Positions 53,439-61,292 of a stretch of DNA of 64,000 bases are shown one piece after another (positions within the stretch are counted from its first letter, which is position 1; the number at the start of each line of letters is the position of its first letter). Position numbers and translations under genes: made by a program. The notes under the pieces were generated by a model. The model worked only from the letters and a program-made list of their open reading frames with translations. It had not been told where the DNA came from and did not search any database. Source of the DNA: Pectobacterium sp. CFBP8739 (lineage in GTDB: Bacteria > Pseudomonadota > Gammaproteobacteria > Enterobacterales > Enterobacteriaceae); contig NZ_JACDRR010000010.1 of assembly GCF_013449375.1 (NCBI RefSeq), positions 277,907 to 341,906 on the forward strand. Reading direction: 5' to 3'.

Positions 53439-53948
53439 ATGCAATTCAATAAAGTGCTGAAAGGCCTGATGTTGGCTCTGCCGGTACTGGCAGTGGCCGC
53501 TTGTAGCTCCAACAAGAATGCGGACAATGACCAATCTTCCATGGGTGCTGGCAACAACGGTATGATGGATGGCGGCAACATGTCTTCTTCTGAGCAAGCG
53601 CGTTTGCAGATGCAAGAATTACAGCGCAACAACATCGTTTACTTCGGTCTGGACAAGTACGATGTGAGCTCTGAATTCGCTCAGATGCTGGACGCCCACG
53701 CTGCATTCCTGCGTAGCAACCCGTCTTACAAAGTGACTATCGAAGGTCACGCGGACGAACGCGGTACGCCAGAATACAACATCGCTCTGGGTGAGCGTCG
53801 TGCCAACGCGGTACAAATGTACCTGCAAGGTAAAGGCGTTTCTTCCGATCAGATCTCTATCGTTTCTTACGGTAAAGAGAAACCAGCTGTTCTCGGTCAT
53901 GACGAAGCGGCGTATGCCAAAAACCGTCGTGCCGTTCTGGTATATTAA
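53439..53948 (+). CDS. pal: Pal, peptidoglycan-associated lipoprotein
   Basis: Pal anchors the outer membrane to peptidoglycan and is a partner of TolA and TolB. The 169-residue precursor has a lipoprotein signal with lipobox LAVAAC (acylated Cys near residue 22), a flexible Ser/Asn/Gly-rich linker and an OmpA-like domain with the peptidoglycan-binding [20 protein letters not shown]. It lies 40 bases after tolB with AAAGGA upstream. Confidence 0.98.
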   Translation: MQFNKVLKGLMLALPVLAVAACSSNKNADNDQSSMGAGNNGMMDGGNMSSSEQARLQMQELQRNNIVYFGLDKYDVSSEFAQMLDAHAAFLRSNPSYKVTIEGHADERGTPEYNIALGERRANAVQMYLQGKGVSSDQISIVSYGKEKPAVLGHDEAAYAKNRRAVLVY

Positions 53949-53957
53949 GAGAATCGC

Positions 53958-54734
53958 ATGAGCAGTAACTTCAGACGTCACTTGTTGGGTCTGTCGTTAC
54001 TGGTTGGCGTAGCGGTCCCTTGGGCCGCTACTGCCCAAGCGCCAATCAGTAATGTCGGCTCAGGCTCGGTCGAAGACCGCGTCACTCAATTGGAGCGTAT
54101 TTCTAACGCTCACAGTCAGCTTTTAACCCAACTTCAGCAACAGATCTCTGACAATCAGCGTGATATTGATAGCCTACGTGGGCAGATTCAGGAAAGTCAG
54201 TATCAGTTGAATCAGGTTGTTGAACGGCAGAAGCAGATCTATCAGCAGATTGATGGATTAAGTTCGCAATCCTCTTCTACACCGACGACAGACGGCACAC
54301 CTGCCGCTGCTGCGGGTACTGATACCGGTGCGGCCAATACGGCGGCACCGGCCAGTACGGGTGATGCGAATACGGATTACAATGCCGCAGTCGCGCTTGT
54401 GCTGGAGAAAAAACAGTACGATCAGGCGATTAGCGCATTTCAGGCATTCGTCAAAAAGTACCCCGATTCAACGTATCAACCTAATGCTAACTATTGGCTT
54501 GGTCAGTTGAATTACAACAAGGGGAAAAAGGACGATGCGGCGTACTATTTCGCCAACGTTGTTAAAAATTATCCCAAGTCACCAAAAAGTTCCGAAGCCT
54601 TGCTGAAGGTTGGGGTGATCATGCAGGAAAAAGGTCAGGCAGATAAAGCCAAGGCTGTTTACCAGCAAGTAGTAAAAATGTACCCCAATACAGAAAGTGC
54701 AAAGCAGGCGCAAAAGCGTTTGGCTGGGTCGTAA
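53958..54734 (+). CDS. cpoB: CpoB (YbgF), division coordinator of the Tol-Pal system
   Basis: CpoB is a periplasmic protein that couples PBP1B activity to Tol-mediated outer-membrane constriction. The 258 residues have a signal peptide ending near ATAQA (about 27), an N-terminal coiled coil (about 38-105, QLERISNAHSQLLTQLQQQI), a low-complexity Ser/Thr/Ala linker (about 108-138) and C-terminal TPR repeats with DYNAAVALVLEKKQYDQAI and YPKSPKSSEALLKVG. It begins 9 bases after pal. Confidence 0.96.
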   Translation: MSSNFRRHLLGLSLLVGVAVPWAATAQAPISNVGSGSVEDRVTQLERISNAHSQLLTQLQQQISDNQRDIDSLRGQIQESQYQLNQVVERQKQIYQQIDGLSSQSSSTPTTDGTPAAAAGTDTGAANTAAPASTGDANTDYNAAVALVLEKKQYDQAISAFQAFVKKYPDSTYQPNANYWLGQLNYNKGKKDDAAYYFANVVKNYPKSPKSSEALLKVGVIMQEKGQADKAKAVYQQVVKMYPNTESAKQAQKRLAGS

Positions 54735-54908
54735 TACGTATTAATTGGCACAAAAATTGCGCGGTATGAGCGATTTTTGTGCCCAAACGTCTTAAGAGTA
54801 AGCAATCAAACAGTTTTTTAAGAAAATAGGTTGCGCTGAAAATTTAAATCAGTAATATGTGCCGCCGTTGCCAAGGCAAACAGCAAAACGCTAAAGCAGC
54901 ATGAAATT
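54735..54908. other. cpoB to tRNA-Lys intergenic region
   Basis: This 174-base AT-rich interval holds the cpoB 3' end and the tRNA promoter. In E. coli the same place leads into the lysT-valT-lysW cluster. I see no strong terminator before the tRNA. Confidence 0.4.
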
Positions 54909-54984
54909 GGGTCGTTAGCTCAGTCGGTAGAGCAGTTGACTTTTAATCAATTGGTCGCAGGTTCGAATCCTGCACGACCCACCA
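54909..54984 (+). tRNA. tRNA-Lys (UUU)
   Basis: The 76 bases fold as a standard cloverleaf: acceptor GGGTCGT/ACGACCC, D-arm GCTCAGTCGGTAGAGC, anticodon loop CTTTTAA with anticodon TTT, T-arm GCAGG-TTCGAAT-CCTGC, and encoded CCA. It is practically identical to E. coli tRNA-Lys, which lies at the same place downstream of ybgF. Confidence 0.98.
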
Positions 54985-55033
54985 ATTTCAAATGTGATAA
55001 TTGATTTTGAATCGTGAAGGATGAGAACCGAAA

Positions 55034-55128
55034 GGTTCGACAAAATCGGCAGTATCGATTTTGAACAACGCGAAGGCGTTGGCCCGAAGGGCGAGTCCGT
55101 AGGACGAGTAATCCTGCACGATCTACCA
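55034..55128 (+). pseudogene. tRNA-Lys 3' remnant interrupted by stem-loop array (element A)
   Basis: GGTTCGA (55034-55040) and ATCCTGCACGATCTACCA (55111-55128) are the two halves of the tRNA-Lys T-arm and acceptor 3' end, the latter with two mismatches. They are separated by 70 bases at the T-loop. The insert holds AAAATCG/CGATTTT (55042-55062), CAACGC-GAAG-GCGTTG (55066-55081), GCCC-GAA-GGGC (55082-55092) and GTCC-GTA-GGAC (55095-55105). The bases after ACCA (ATTTCAA) match those after the intact tRNA at 54984, so the 3' end was duplicated from it. Confidence 0.7.
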
Positions 55129-55177
55129 ATTTCAAGAAGAGTGTTAAGTTAATAAGCATCAAGCAGTTCCGCATTGC

Positions 55178-55253
55178 GGGTCGTTAGCTCAGTCGGTAGA
55201 GCAGTTGACTTTTAATCAATTGGTCGCAGGTTCGAATCCTGCACGACCCACCA
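55178..55253 (+). tRNA. tRNA-Lys (UUU), second copy
   Basis: The 76 bases are identical to the tRNA-Lys at 54909-54984, including the encoded CCA. The flanks differ. In E. coli the same locus alternates lysine and valine tRNAs; no valine tRNA is present here. Confidence 0.98.
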
Positions 55254-55319
55254 TCCCTTAGTAGTTTAATTCCTCATTACACAATCATTGCTTCTCTCTT
55301 AATCCATATAATGTATATA

Positions 55320-55434
55320 GTGACTTTTAATCAATTGGTCGCAGGTTCGAGCCGAGCGAAGCGAGACAACAACGCGACTGCGTTGACCCCAAAGGGGCGA
55401 GGCCAAAGGCCGAGTCATCCTGCACGACCCACCA
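55320..55434 (+). pseudogene. tRNA-Lys remnant with T-loop insertion (element B)
   Basis: The 5' half of the tRNA is lost. From the anticodon stem onwards (GTGACTTTTAATC to GCAGGTTCGA, 55320-55350) it matches tRNA-Lys. It then breaks for 66 bases (55351-55416) and resumes as ATCCTGCACGACCCACCA (55417-55434). The insert contains CAACGC-GACT-GCGTTG (55370-55385), CCCC-AAA-GGGG (55387-55397) and GGCC-AAA-GGCC (55401-55411), the same order of hairpins as element A. Without an acceptor 5' strand and D-arm it cannot be a normal tRNA. Confidence 0.75.
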
Positions 55435-55668
55435 TTTCAGCAGTAGTATCCCTTGCTCAAATAAATCCACTTTAAGCCACAGAGCGCGTGTCATGTCGAT
55501 ACGATAAAACTCATTATCATTCCCAGCTTGTTCAGTCTTTGGAGTATATTAGGCGTTTACCTCTCTCCATAGACTATATAACCCGTCAGGAACTGTTTTC
55601 TCATCCTATCGAGCGGGAATGGAGTCACTGTCACAGGTACGCGCCTGTAACCCTGTTTAGGAAGATAT
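55435..55668. other. intergenic region before the DUF554 gene
   Basis: About 230 bases with no recognisable gene. A 66-codon frame (55488-55688) is open but lacks a good ribosome site and similarity, so it is not annotated. AGGAAG lies just before the DUF554 ATG. Confidence 0.4.
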
Positions 55669-56385
55669 ATGATTGGTCCGTTGATTAATGGTGCCGCTAT
55701 CTTGATTGGTAGCGGGCTGGGTATTGCTTTACGTCGCTTTATCCCTCAGCGTTTGCAAGATGGGTTGCCGCCAGCGTTTGCGATGGTGTCGATTGCAATG
55801 GGGATCACGCTGGTTGTTAAAGTCCAACAGTTGCCTGCGGTAGCGCTGGCTATCGTGATTGGCGTGGCGTTAGGCGAGCTGCTCCGCATGGAATCCGGTG
55901 TGCAGTGGGCTGGCACGATGATTCAGAAGGGATTAAACCGCGTGCTGCCTGCACAGGAGCACCGCTTGCCGCAGGATGTCTACACTCAGAATTTTACCGC
56001 GTTAATCGTCCTGTTTTGTGCCAGTGGGACCGGTGTGGTTGGGGCGTTGACGGAAGGGCTAACTGGCGATTATCAACTGCTGATCATAAAATCTGCTTTG
56101 GATATTTTCACCGCGCTGATTTTCTCCATCACGCTTGGCCTTGCCGTGATGTCGATTGCGATACCGCAGATTATTGTCCAGACGCTGTTGTTCTTCTCCG
56201 CCAAATTGATTATGCCTTTTATGACAGATATCACGATGGGTGATTTTTCTGCCTGTGGCGGGGTTATCATGATTGCGGTAGGGCTACGGATCGCGCAGAT
56301 CAAATCATTTGCGGTGGTGAACTTCCTGCCTGCGTTGGTTCTGGTTATTCCTATCTCTCTGTACTGGCATCGCTTCTTCGCCTAA
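55669..56385 (+). CDS. DUF554-family inner-membrane protein (YqgA-like)
   Basis: The 238-residue, very hydrophobic protein resembles E. coli YqgA (DUF554), a possible channel or transporter of unknown substrate. About seven membrane helices are predicted by eye. Conserved family segments are MIGPLINGAAILIGSGLG, LIVLFCASGTGVVGALTEGLTGD (near 56005-56075), KSALDIFTALIFSITLGLAVM and GLRIAQIKSFAVVNFLPALV. An AGGAAG ribosome site precedes the ATG. In E. coli yqgA is elsewhere, so its position here is a difference. Confidence 0.88.
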   Translation: MIGPLINGAAILIGSGLGIALRRFIPQRLQDGLPPAFAMVSIAMGITLVVKVQQLPAVALAIVIGVALGELLRMESGVQWAGTMIQKGLNRVLPAQEHRLPQDVYTQNFTALIVLFCASGTGVVGALTEGLTGDYQLLIIKSALDIFTALIFSITLGLAVMSIAIPQIIVQTLLFFSAKLIMPFMTDITMGDFSACGGVIMIAVGLRIAQIKSFAVVNFLPALVLVIPISLYWHRFFA

Positions 56386-56396
56386 AGCGCAGCATC

Positions 56397-56525
56397 TTAG
56401 CGGCTGACGATCGAAGGCATGTCGCCGCTAAAGATTTGTGTTACTTCCTGATCGGTCAGTGGCACGCTTTTGCTACAGACATAAATAGGCTTTCCTTGCG
56501 GGCTGATGCTCTTGGCTAGCCTCAT
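56397..56525 (-). CDS. small protein of 42 residues, unknown
   Basis: A short minus-strand frame begins at ATG 56525 behind an excellent AAGGAGAGG ribosome site (7 bases spacing). It encodes MRLAKSISPQGKPIYVCSKS then VPLTDQEVTQIFSGDMPSIVSR and ends at TAA 56397. The composition is soluble, with one cysteine and no membrane span. I do not recognise the family. It ends 12 bases from the convergent DUF554 gene and is divergent from nadA. The translation start context is the main evidence that it is real. Confidence 0.6.
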   Translation of the reverse strand: MRLAKSISPQGKPIYVCSKSVPLTDQEVTQIFSGDMPSIVSR

Positions 56526-56742
56526 GTCCTCTCCTTATCTCTTTTCTACTTTCTACAAGTCATGCCACTTACGCATTCCATCTCACGATTTTAAGCATAG
56601 TAAACAGAATTACAGGTTTTATGGAAAAAACACCGCGACTTTAGGCATTATTTTCGGTATTTTGTTTAGGATAAAAAACGTCAGTGCTGATGATTAATGA
56701 GTATCTGGTGTTACAACCCGAGTTGTCATCGTGGAAATCCAT
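56526..56742. promoter_or_regulatory. nadA upstream region
   Basis: AT-rich promoter region of nadA, with a possible leftward promoter for the small gene. In E. coli nadA is repressed by NadR at TGTTTA-N6-TAAACA. Partial half-sites are present (TAAACA near 56599, TGTTTA near 56664) but are not paired at the proper spacing, so NadR control is unproven. Confidence 0.4.
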
Positions 56743-57804
56743 ATGAGTACCCTTTTTGATAGCAATGAGACCATTTATCCGTTTCCGCCGAAACCGAAGC
56801 CATTATCGGCTGATGCAAAACAGCACTATCGTAGCAGGATAAAAACACTGCTGCGGGAAAGAAATGCTGTCATGGTCGCGCACTACTATACCGATCCTGA
56901 AATTCAGGCGCTGGCGGAAGAAACGGGCGGCTGCGTGGCGGACTCGCTGGAAATGGCGCGATTCGGTAGCACCCATTCGGCATCGACGCTGCTGGTGGCA
57001 GGTGTCCGCTTCATGGGGGAAACTGCCAAGATACTCAATCCAGAAAAGACGATTCTGATGCCTACGCTGGAAGCCGAATGCTCACTCGATCTCGGCTGTC
57101 CCGTCGAAGAGTTCAACCGTTTTTGCGATGCACACCCGGATCGAACTGTCGTCGTTTATGCCAATACCTCTGCGGCGGTAAAAGCGCGTGCCGATTGGGT
57201 GGTCACGTCCAGTATCGCAGTAGAGTTGATCGAGCATCTGGATAGCCTGGGAGAAAAAATTATCTGGGCGCCGGATCGTCACCTGGGAAGCTATGTCCAA
57301 AAGCAGACAGGGGCGGATGTACTGTGTTGGCAGGGCGCGTGCATTGTGCATGACGAATTTAAAACGCAGGCGCTGAAGCGCATGAAGATTCTGTACCCGA
57401 ATGCGGCCATTTTGGTTCATCCAGAATCGCCGCAGAGTGTGGTAGAGATGGCTGACGCCGTTGGGTCGACCAGTCAGCTGATTCAGGCGGCGAAAACGCT
57501 ACCGCAGCGCGAACTGATTGTGGCGACTGACCGCGGTATTTTCTACAAGATGCAGCAGGCCTGCCCAGAGAAAACATTGCTAGAAGCGCCCACCGCGGGC
57601 GAAGGGGCAACCTGTCGCAGTTGCGCCCACTGTCCGTGGATGGCGATGAACGGGCTAGAGGCGATTGCTAATGGTCTGGAGCAGGGCGGTGACGCACATG
57701 AGATTCATGTTGATGCAGCCCTGCGAGAAGGCGCGTTAATCCCTCTGAATCGCATGCTGGATTTTGCTGCTTCACTAAAATTGCGCGTGAAAGGGAATGC
57801 CTGA
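56743..57804 (+). CDS. nadA: quinolinate synthase A
   Basis: NadA condenses iminoaspartate with dihydroxyacetone phosphate to quinolinate in de novo NAD synthesis, using an oxygen-sensitive [4Fe-4S] cluster. The 353-residue product (E. coli 347) has the conserved segments [30 protein letters not shown] and the cluster cysteines Cys113 (EAECSLDLG), one in [13 protein letters not shown] and one in the C-terminal [13 protein letters not shown]. The chosen ATG gives the family start MSTLFD; an ATG four codons earlier is also in frame. pnuC follows. Confidence 0.97.
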   Translation: MSTLFDSNETIYPFPPKPKPLSADAKQHYRSRIKTLLRERNAVMVAHYYTDPEIQALAEETGGCVADSLEMARFGSTHSASTLLVAGVRFMGETAKILNPEKTILMPTLEAECSLDLGCPVEEFNRFCDAHPDRTVVVYANTSAAVKARADWVVTSSIAVELIEHLDSLGEKIIWAPDRHLGSYVQKQTGADVLCWQGACIVHDEFKTQALKRMKILYPNAAILVHPESPQSVVEMADAVGSTSQLIQAAKTLPQRELIVATDRGIFYKMQQACPEKTLLEAPTAGEGATCRSCAHCPWMAMNGLEAIANGLEQGGDAHEIHVDAALREGALIPLNRMLDFAASLKLRVKGNA

Positions 57805-57860
57805 CGGAGATCTTGGGCATCTTGATAGCATTTTTTTACATAATGAGACAGGGTGGTGAG

Positions 57861-58586
57861 ATGGATTTTTTTAGTACCAGTAATATTTTAATTCATATTC
57901 CTTTGGGGGAAGGGGGATACGATCTTTCCTGGATTGAGGCGATGGGTACGCTGTTTGGCCTGTTGTGTATTTGGTTCGCGAGTCAGGAAAAAACCATCAA
58001 CTACCTGTTTGGGTTGATTAACGTCACGCTGTTTGCCGTGATCTTTTTTCAGATTCAGCTTTACGCCAGCCTGTTGCTGCAAATCTTCTTCTTTGCCGCC
58101 AATATTTATGGTTGGTATGCTTGGACGCGCAAGACGGATTCGCAGGAAGTGGAGCTACGTATCCGCTGGCTGCCGATGCAGAAGCTGATTGGCTGGTCGG
58201 TGGCCTGTATTGTCGCGATTGGCTTGATGACGTTCTACATTGATGCGGTATTCGCTGTGCTGACGCGCATTGCTGTTTCTGGTATGCAGGGACTGGGGCT
58301 GGCAGTACAAGTGCCGACCCTCCAGCCGGATGCGTTCCCGTTCTGGGATTCCACCATGATGGTGTTGTCGATCGTAGCGATGATCCTGATGACGCGTAAA
58401 TACGTCGAAAACTGGCTGCTGTGGGTAGTGATTGATGTGATAAGCGTGGTGATTTTTGCTTATCAGGGCGTCTATGCGATGGCGGTGGAGTACGCGATCC
58501 TGACGCTGATCGCCCTGAATGGTTCCTGGCTATGGATTAAGAGCGCACAGGAAAACCGCGTCAGTACCGTTTCACAAGGCGCGTAA
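57861..58586 (+). CDS. pnuC: PnuC, nicotinamide riboside transporter
   Basis: PnuC imports nicotinamide riboside for NAD salvage. The 241 residues (E. coli 239) have about seven membrane helices. The conserved DLSWIEAMGTLFGLLCIW, FFFAANIYGWYAW and YVENWLLWVVIDVISVVIFA segments are present. The start at 57861 has GGTGGTGAG before it and matches the family N-terminus MDFFS; an ATG 16 codons upstream has no such similarity. It is 56 bases after nadA, so synthesis and salvage of NAD precursors are linked. Confidence 0.96.
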   Translation: MDFFSTSNILIHIPLGEGGYDLSWIEAMGTLFGLLCIWFASQEKTINYLFGLINVTLFAVIFFQIQLYASLLLQIFFFAANIYGWYAWTRKTDSQEVELRIRWLPMQKLIGWSVACIVAIGLMTFYIDAVFAVLTRIAVSGMQGLGLAVQVPTLQPDAFPFWDSTMMVLSIVAMILMTRKYVENWLLWVVIDVISVVIFAYQGVYAMAVEYAILTLIALNGSWLWIKSAQENRVSTVSQGA

Positions 58587-58593
58587 TCCAACT

Positions 58594-59544
58594 TTAATGC
58601 TTGTGGTGGTGACCCTCTACCTCATGGTTTGTCGAATGATGGCTTTCATGATGGTGGAAATCGCAGTGGTCATCATCACAGCGTTGATATTCCATCTGCA
58701 CCGTCGCATGTCCAATCTGGTAGTTTTTCAGTAAATATTCCTGAATACGTCTTAATAGCGCATCGTGATCGTGCGGGGGAACCACCTGCGCATGCAACGT
58801 CATCATCGGCTTTTCGCCAACCTGCCATAAATGAACATGATGAATATTTCTGACTTCGGGAATATTCAGCGTCAGATCTTTCTGCAAAACCTCAACGCTA
58901 AGTTGGGTGGGAGTGCCTTCCAACAGTTCGTGAATGCTCTCTTTCAATAACGCCCAGGCACTGCGCAGCACCAGACATGACACTAAAACAGAGAGAATTG
59001 GATCGATAGGCGTCCAGTTGGTATAAAGGATAATAATGGCTGCGACAATCGCGCCGACAGAGCCGAGCAGATCGCCCAATACGTGCAGGGCTGCCGCACG
59101 GACGTTAATATTTTTCTCTCCGCCGCCGTGGTGTAATAGCCAAAACGCCACGATGTTTGCTAGCAATCCGGCAACGGCGACAAGCAACATGGGGATGCCT
59201 GCAACGGGCTGAGGCTCATAGAAACGCTGGATAGCTTCCCAGAAGATGAAGGCGGTAATCAGTATTAGCATTAGTGCGTTTACAAACGCGGCGAGGGTCG
59301 TGAGCCGTAAATAGCCGAAGGTATGGCGCGCATTGGGTTTACGTTGCGCGAAACGCACGGCGACAAGTGCGACAAACAGCGCGGCGGCGTCTGTCAGCAT
59401 ATGACCTGCATCTGCAAGCAGAGCGAGGGAGCCGGATAGTAGGCCACCAATGACTTCTGCCACCATAAACGTGGCGGTAATGATAAATGCGGCCAGCAGA
59501 CGTTTACTGTTACCTGATTCCGTGTGGCTGTGGTTATGTGCCAT
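58594..59544 (-). CDS. zitB: ZitB, zinc-efflux cation diffusion facilitator
   Basis: ZitB exports zinc in exchange for protons. The 316-residue product has six membrane helices in the cation-diffusion-facilitator pattern, with metal-site residues [10 protein letters not shown] and [13 protein letters not shown]. The N- and C-termini are rich in histidine ([10 protein letters not shown] at the start; [20 protein letters not shown] at the end), probably low-affinity zinc ligands. The C-terminal cytoplasmic domain contains [13 protein letters not shown]. It is convergent with pnuC, as in E. coli. Confidence 0.96.
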   Translation of the reverse strand: MAHNHSHTESGNSKRLLAAFIITATFMVAEVIGGLLSGSLALLADAGHMLTDAAALFVALVAVRFAQRKPNARHTFGYLRLTTLAAFVNALMLILITAFIFWEAIQRFYEPQPVAGIPMLLVAVAGLLANIVAFWLLHHGGGEKNINVRAAALHVLGDLLGSVGAIVAAIIILYTNWTPIDPILSVLVSCLVLRSAWALLKESIHELLEGTPTQLSVEVLQKDLTLNIPEVRNIHHVHLWQVGEKPMMTLHAQVVPPHDHDALLRRIQEYLLKNYQIGHATVQMEYQRCDDDHCDFHHHESHHSTNHEVEGHHHKH

Positions 59545-59838
59545 AGATCACCCTGAGTTGCGGTTTTATTCCACTTTACTGAAACCCGTAGAGAAAACCT
59601 ATCTTGTGTTTCACCGAACTGTCGGTTGAGGTATTTTCTGGTGAAAATAGGACGGATAGGACATCTGAGAGCATTTGATCGCGTAAATCCCGTTGATTTC
59701 AGCGTCCTGATAACACCAGCTTGACATATAATAATCAATCTTCAATATGAAACATCCCGTTTATCAGGCTACCTGCACGGGCGGGATGGCGCGTATTGGA
59801 TGGGTTAACATACCGTTTCGGAACCGATGGATTTATTT
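59545..59838. promoter_or_regulatory. zitB-aroG divergent intergenic region
   Basis: About 290 bases carry the promoters of the divergent zitB and aroG genes. E. coli ybgS, which lies here, is absent. A TTGACA hexamer at 59721-59726 could be an aroG -35 element. I looked for the TyrR box TGTAAA-N6-TTTACA and found no convincing match. Confidence 0.45.
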
Positions 59839-60894
59839 ATGAATTACCAAAATGATGATTTAAGAATTAAAGAGATTAATGAACTTTTGCCGCCGGTTGC
59901 TTTGTTAGAAAAGTTTCCAGCCACGGAGAAGGCAGCGGAAACGGTATCGTTCGCACGTACTGCCATCCATAAAATACTTAACGGCAATGATGATCGCCTG
60001 CTGGTGGTGATTGGTCCTTGTTCGATTCACGATACAAAAGCGGCAAAAGAGTACGCTGCGCGTCTGCTAACACTGCGTGATGAGCTGAGCGCCGATCTGG
60101 AAATCGTGATGCGGGTTTATTTTGAAAAACCCCGTACCACAATTGGCTGGAAAGGGCTCATCAACGATCCGCGCATGGACAACAGCTTCCAGATCAATGA
60201 TGGCTTGCGCATTGCGCGCCAGCTGTTGCTGGAAATTAATGATACCGGTTTGCCGGCGGCGGGTGAATTCCTAGATATGATCACCCCGCAATACCTGGCG
60301 GATTTGATGAGCTGGGGTGCAATCGGTGCCCGTACAACAGAATCTCAAGTACACCGTGAATTGGCCTCTGGCCTGTCATGTCCTGTTGGTTTTAAAAATG
60401 GCACCGACGGTACCATCAAGGTTGCGATTGACGCGATTAACGCCGCTAGCGCACCGCACTGCTTCCTGTCTGTGACCAAATGGGGACATTCGGCTATCGT
60501 GAACACCAGCGGTAACAACGATTGCCACATCATTTTGCGCGGCGGAAAAACGCCAAACTACAGCGCTGAGCACGTGAAAGACGTAAAAATTGGTCTGGAA
60601 AAAGCGGGTCTGACACCGCAGGTCATGATCGATTTCAGCCATGCTAACAGCAGCAAACAGTTTAAAAAGCAGATGGATGTCTGTACTGACGTCAGTGGGC
60701 AGATCGCTCAGGGCGACAAAGCGATTATGGGCGTGATGGTGGAAAGCCATCTGGTTGAAGGTAACCAGAGTCTGGAAAGTGGTGAACCGCTGGTTTATGG
60801 ACGCAGCGTGACCGATGCGTGTATTGGTTGGGAAGATACGGAATCCCTGCTGCGTCAGTTAGCGTCTGCGGTACGCGAACGCCGCAGTAAATAA
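59839..60894 (+). CDS. aroG: DAHP synthase, phenylalanine-sensitive type
   Basis: AroG condenses phosphoenolpyruvate and erythrose-4-phosphate, the first step of the shikimate pathway. The 351 residues match E. coli AroG (350) nearly throughout. Key stretches are VVIGPCSIHD with the metal-binding cysteine, EKPRTTIGWKGLINDP, GARTTESQVHRELASGLSCP, and DFSHANSSKQ with a metal histidine. The N-terminus MNYQNDDLRIKEI carries residues of the phenylalanine feedback site. The ATG at 59839 is chosen over one four codons earlier by homology. In E. coli gpmA follows; here a CRISPR leader does. Confidence 0.97.
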   Translation: MNYQNDDLRIKEINELLPPVALLEKFPATEKAAETVSFARTAIHKILNGNDDRLLVVIGPCSIHDTKAAKEYAARLLTLRDELSADLEIVMRVYFEKPRTTIGWKGLINDPRMDNSFQINDGLRIARQLLLEINDTGLPAAGEFLDMITPQYLADLMSWGAIGARTTESQVHRELASGLSCPVGFKNGTDGTIKVAIDAINAASAPHCFLSVTKWGHSAIVNTSGNNDCHIILRGGKTPNYSAEHVKDVKIGLEKAGLTPQVMIDFSHANSSKQFKKQMDVCTDVSGQIAQGDKAIMGVMVESHLVEGNQSLESGEPLVYGRSVTDACIGWEDTESLLRQLASAVRERRSK

Positions 60895-60901
60895 CACTTG
60901 A

Positions 60902-60923
60902 ATGGCGAGCAGGAAGCTCGCCA
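60902..60923 (+). terminator. stem-loop after aroG
   Basis: GGCGAGC-AGGAA-GCTCGCC lies about 10 bases after the aroG stop and is followed by ATAAAAAT rather than a pure T-run. It is a plausible but imperfect terminator. Confidence 0.55.
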
Positions 60924-61292
60924 TAAAAATCCGGTACAGGCATTGGGAATTCTCACAAATCTGGCGCAATAAATTAGAACCCTACTTTATTTGTTAGGTT
61001 CTGACCAGATTGGTAACAACAACATCCAGCGTTATTCGTTTTAAAACCAGTGGGAGTGTCTCAGGATATTCTCAACACCTGTCAGATATAGAAGCACACC
61101 GCGTGCTTTCACCGTGTTAGCCTATTGAATTCTAAAAGAAAATTATCGTAATTTGGTAGAATAGAGTGGAACGCGATTTGTCTTTTTTTATCTATTGATA
61201 ATCAATGAGTTATAGATATATACCGGTGTGGGAAAATCGGTAGGATTCTTTATGCTGGAAAAAATTTTATAAAACAAGTCTCTATACTTAGA
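60924..61292 (+). promoter_or_regulatory. CRISPR leader region
   Basis: About 370 AT-rich bases without a gene lie directly upstream of the first repeat. The 100 bases nearest the array (AAAATTTTATAAAACAAGTC and neighbouring tracts) are typical of a type I-E leader. By analogy with E. coli, where the leader precedes repeats reading ...GGGGATAAACCG, transcription and new-spacer entry are from this side. Confidence 0.75.

Noticed and set aside
55488..55688. 66-codon frame upstream of the DUF554 gene
   Set aside because: No good ribosome site, no recognisable similarity, and it overlaps the DUF554 start; could be real but unsupported.
59680..59710. TyrR box upstream of aroG
   Set aside because: GCGTAAATCC...TTTCAG resembles TGTAAA-N6-TTTACA only partly and with wrong spacing.
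60895..61292. Hidden cas or toxin gene in the gap between aroG and the array
   Set aside because: Frames are short and AT-rich without ribosome sites; the interval reads as a leader.
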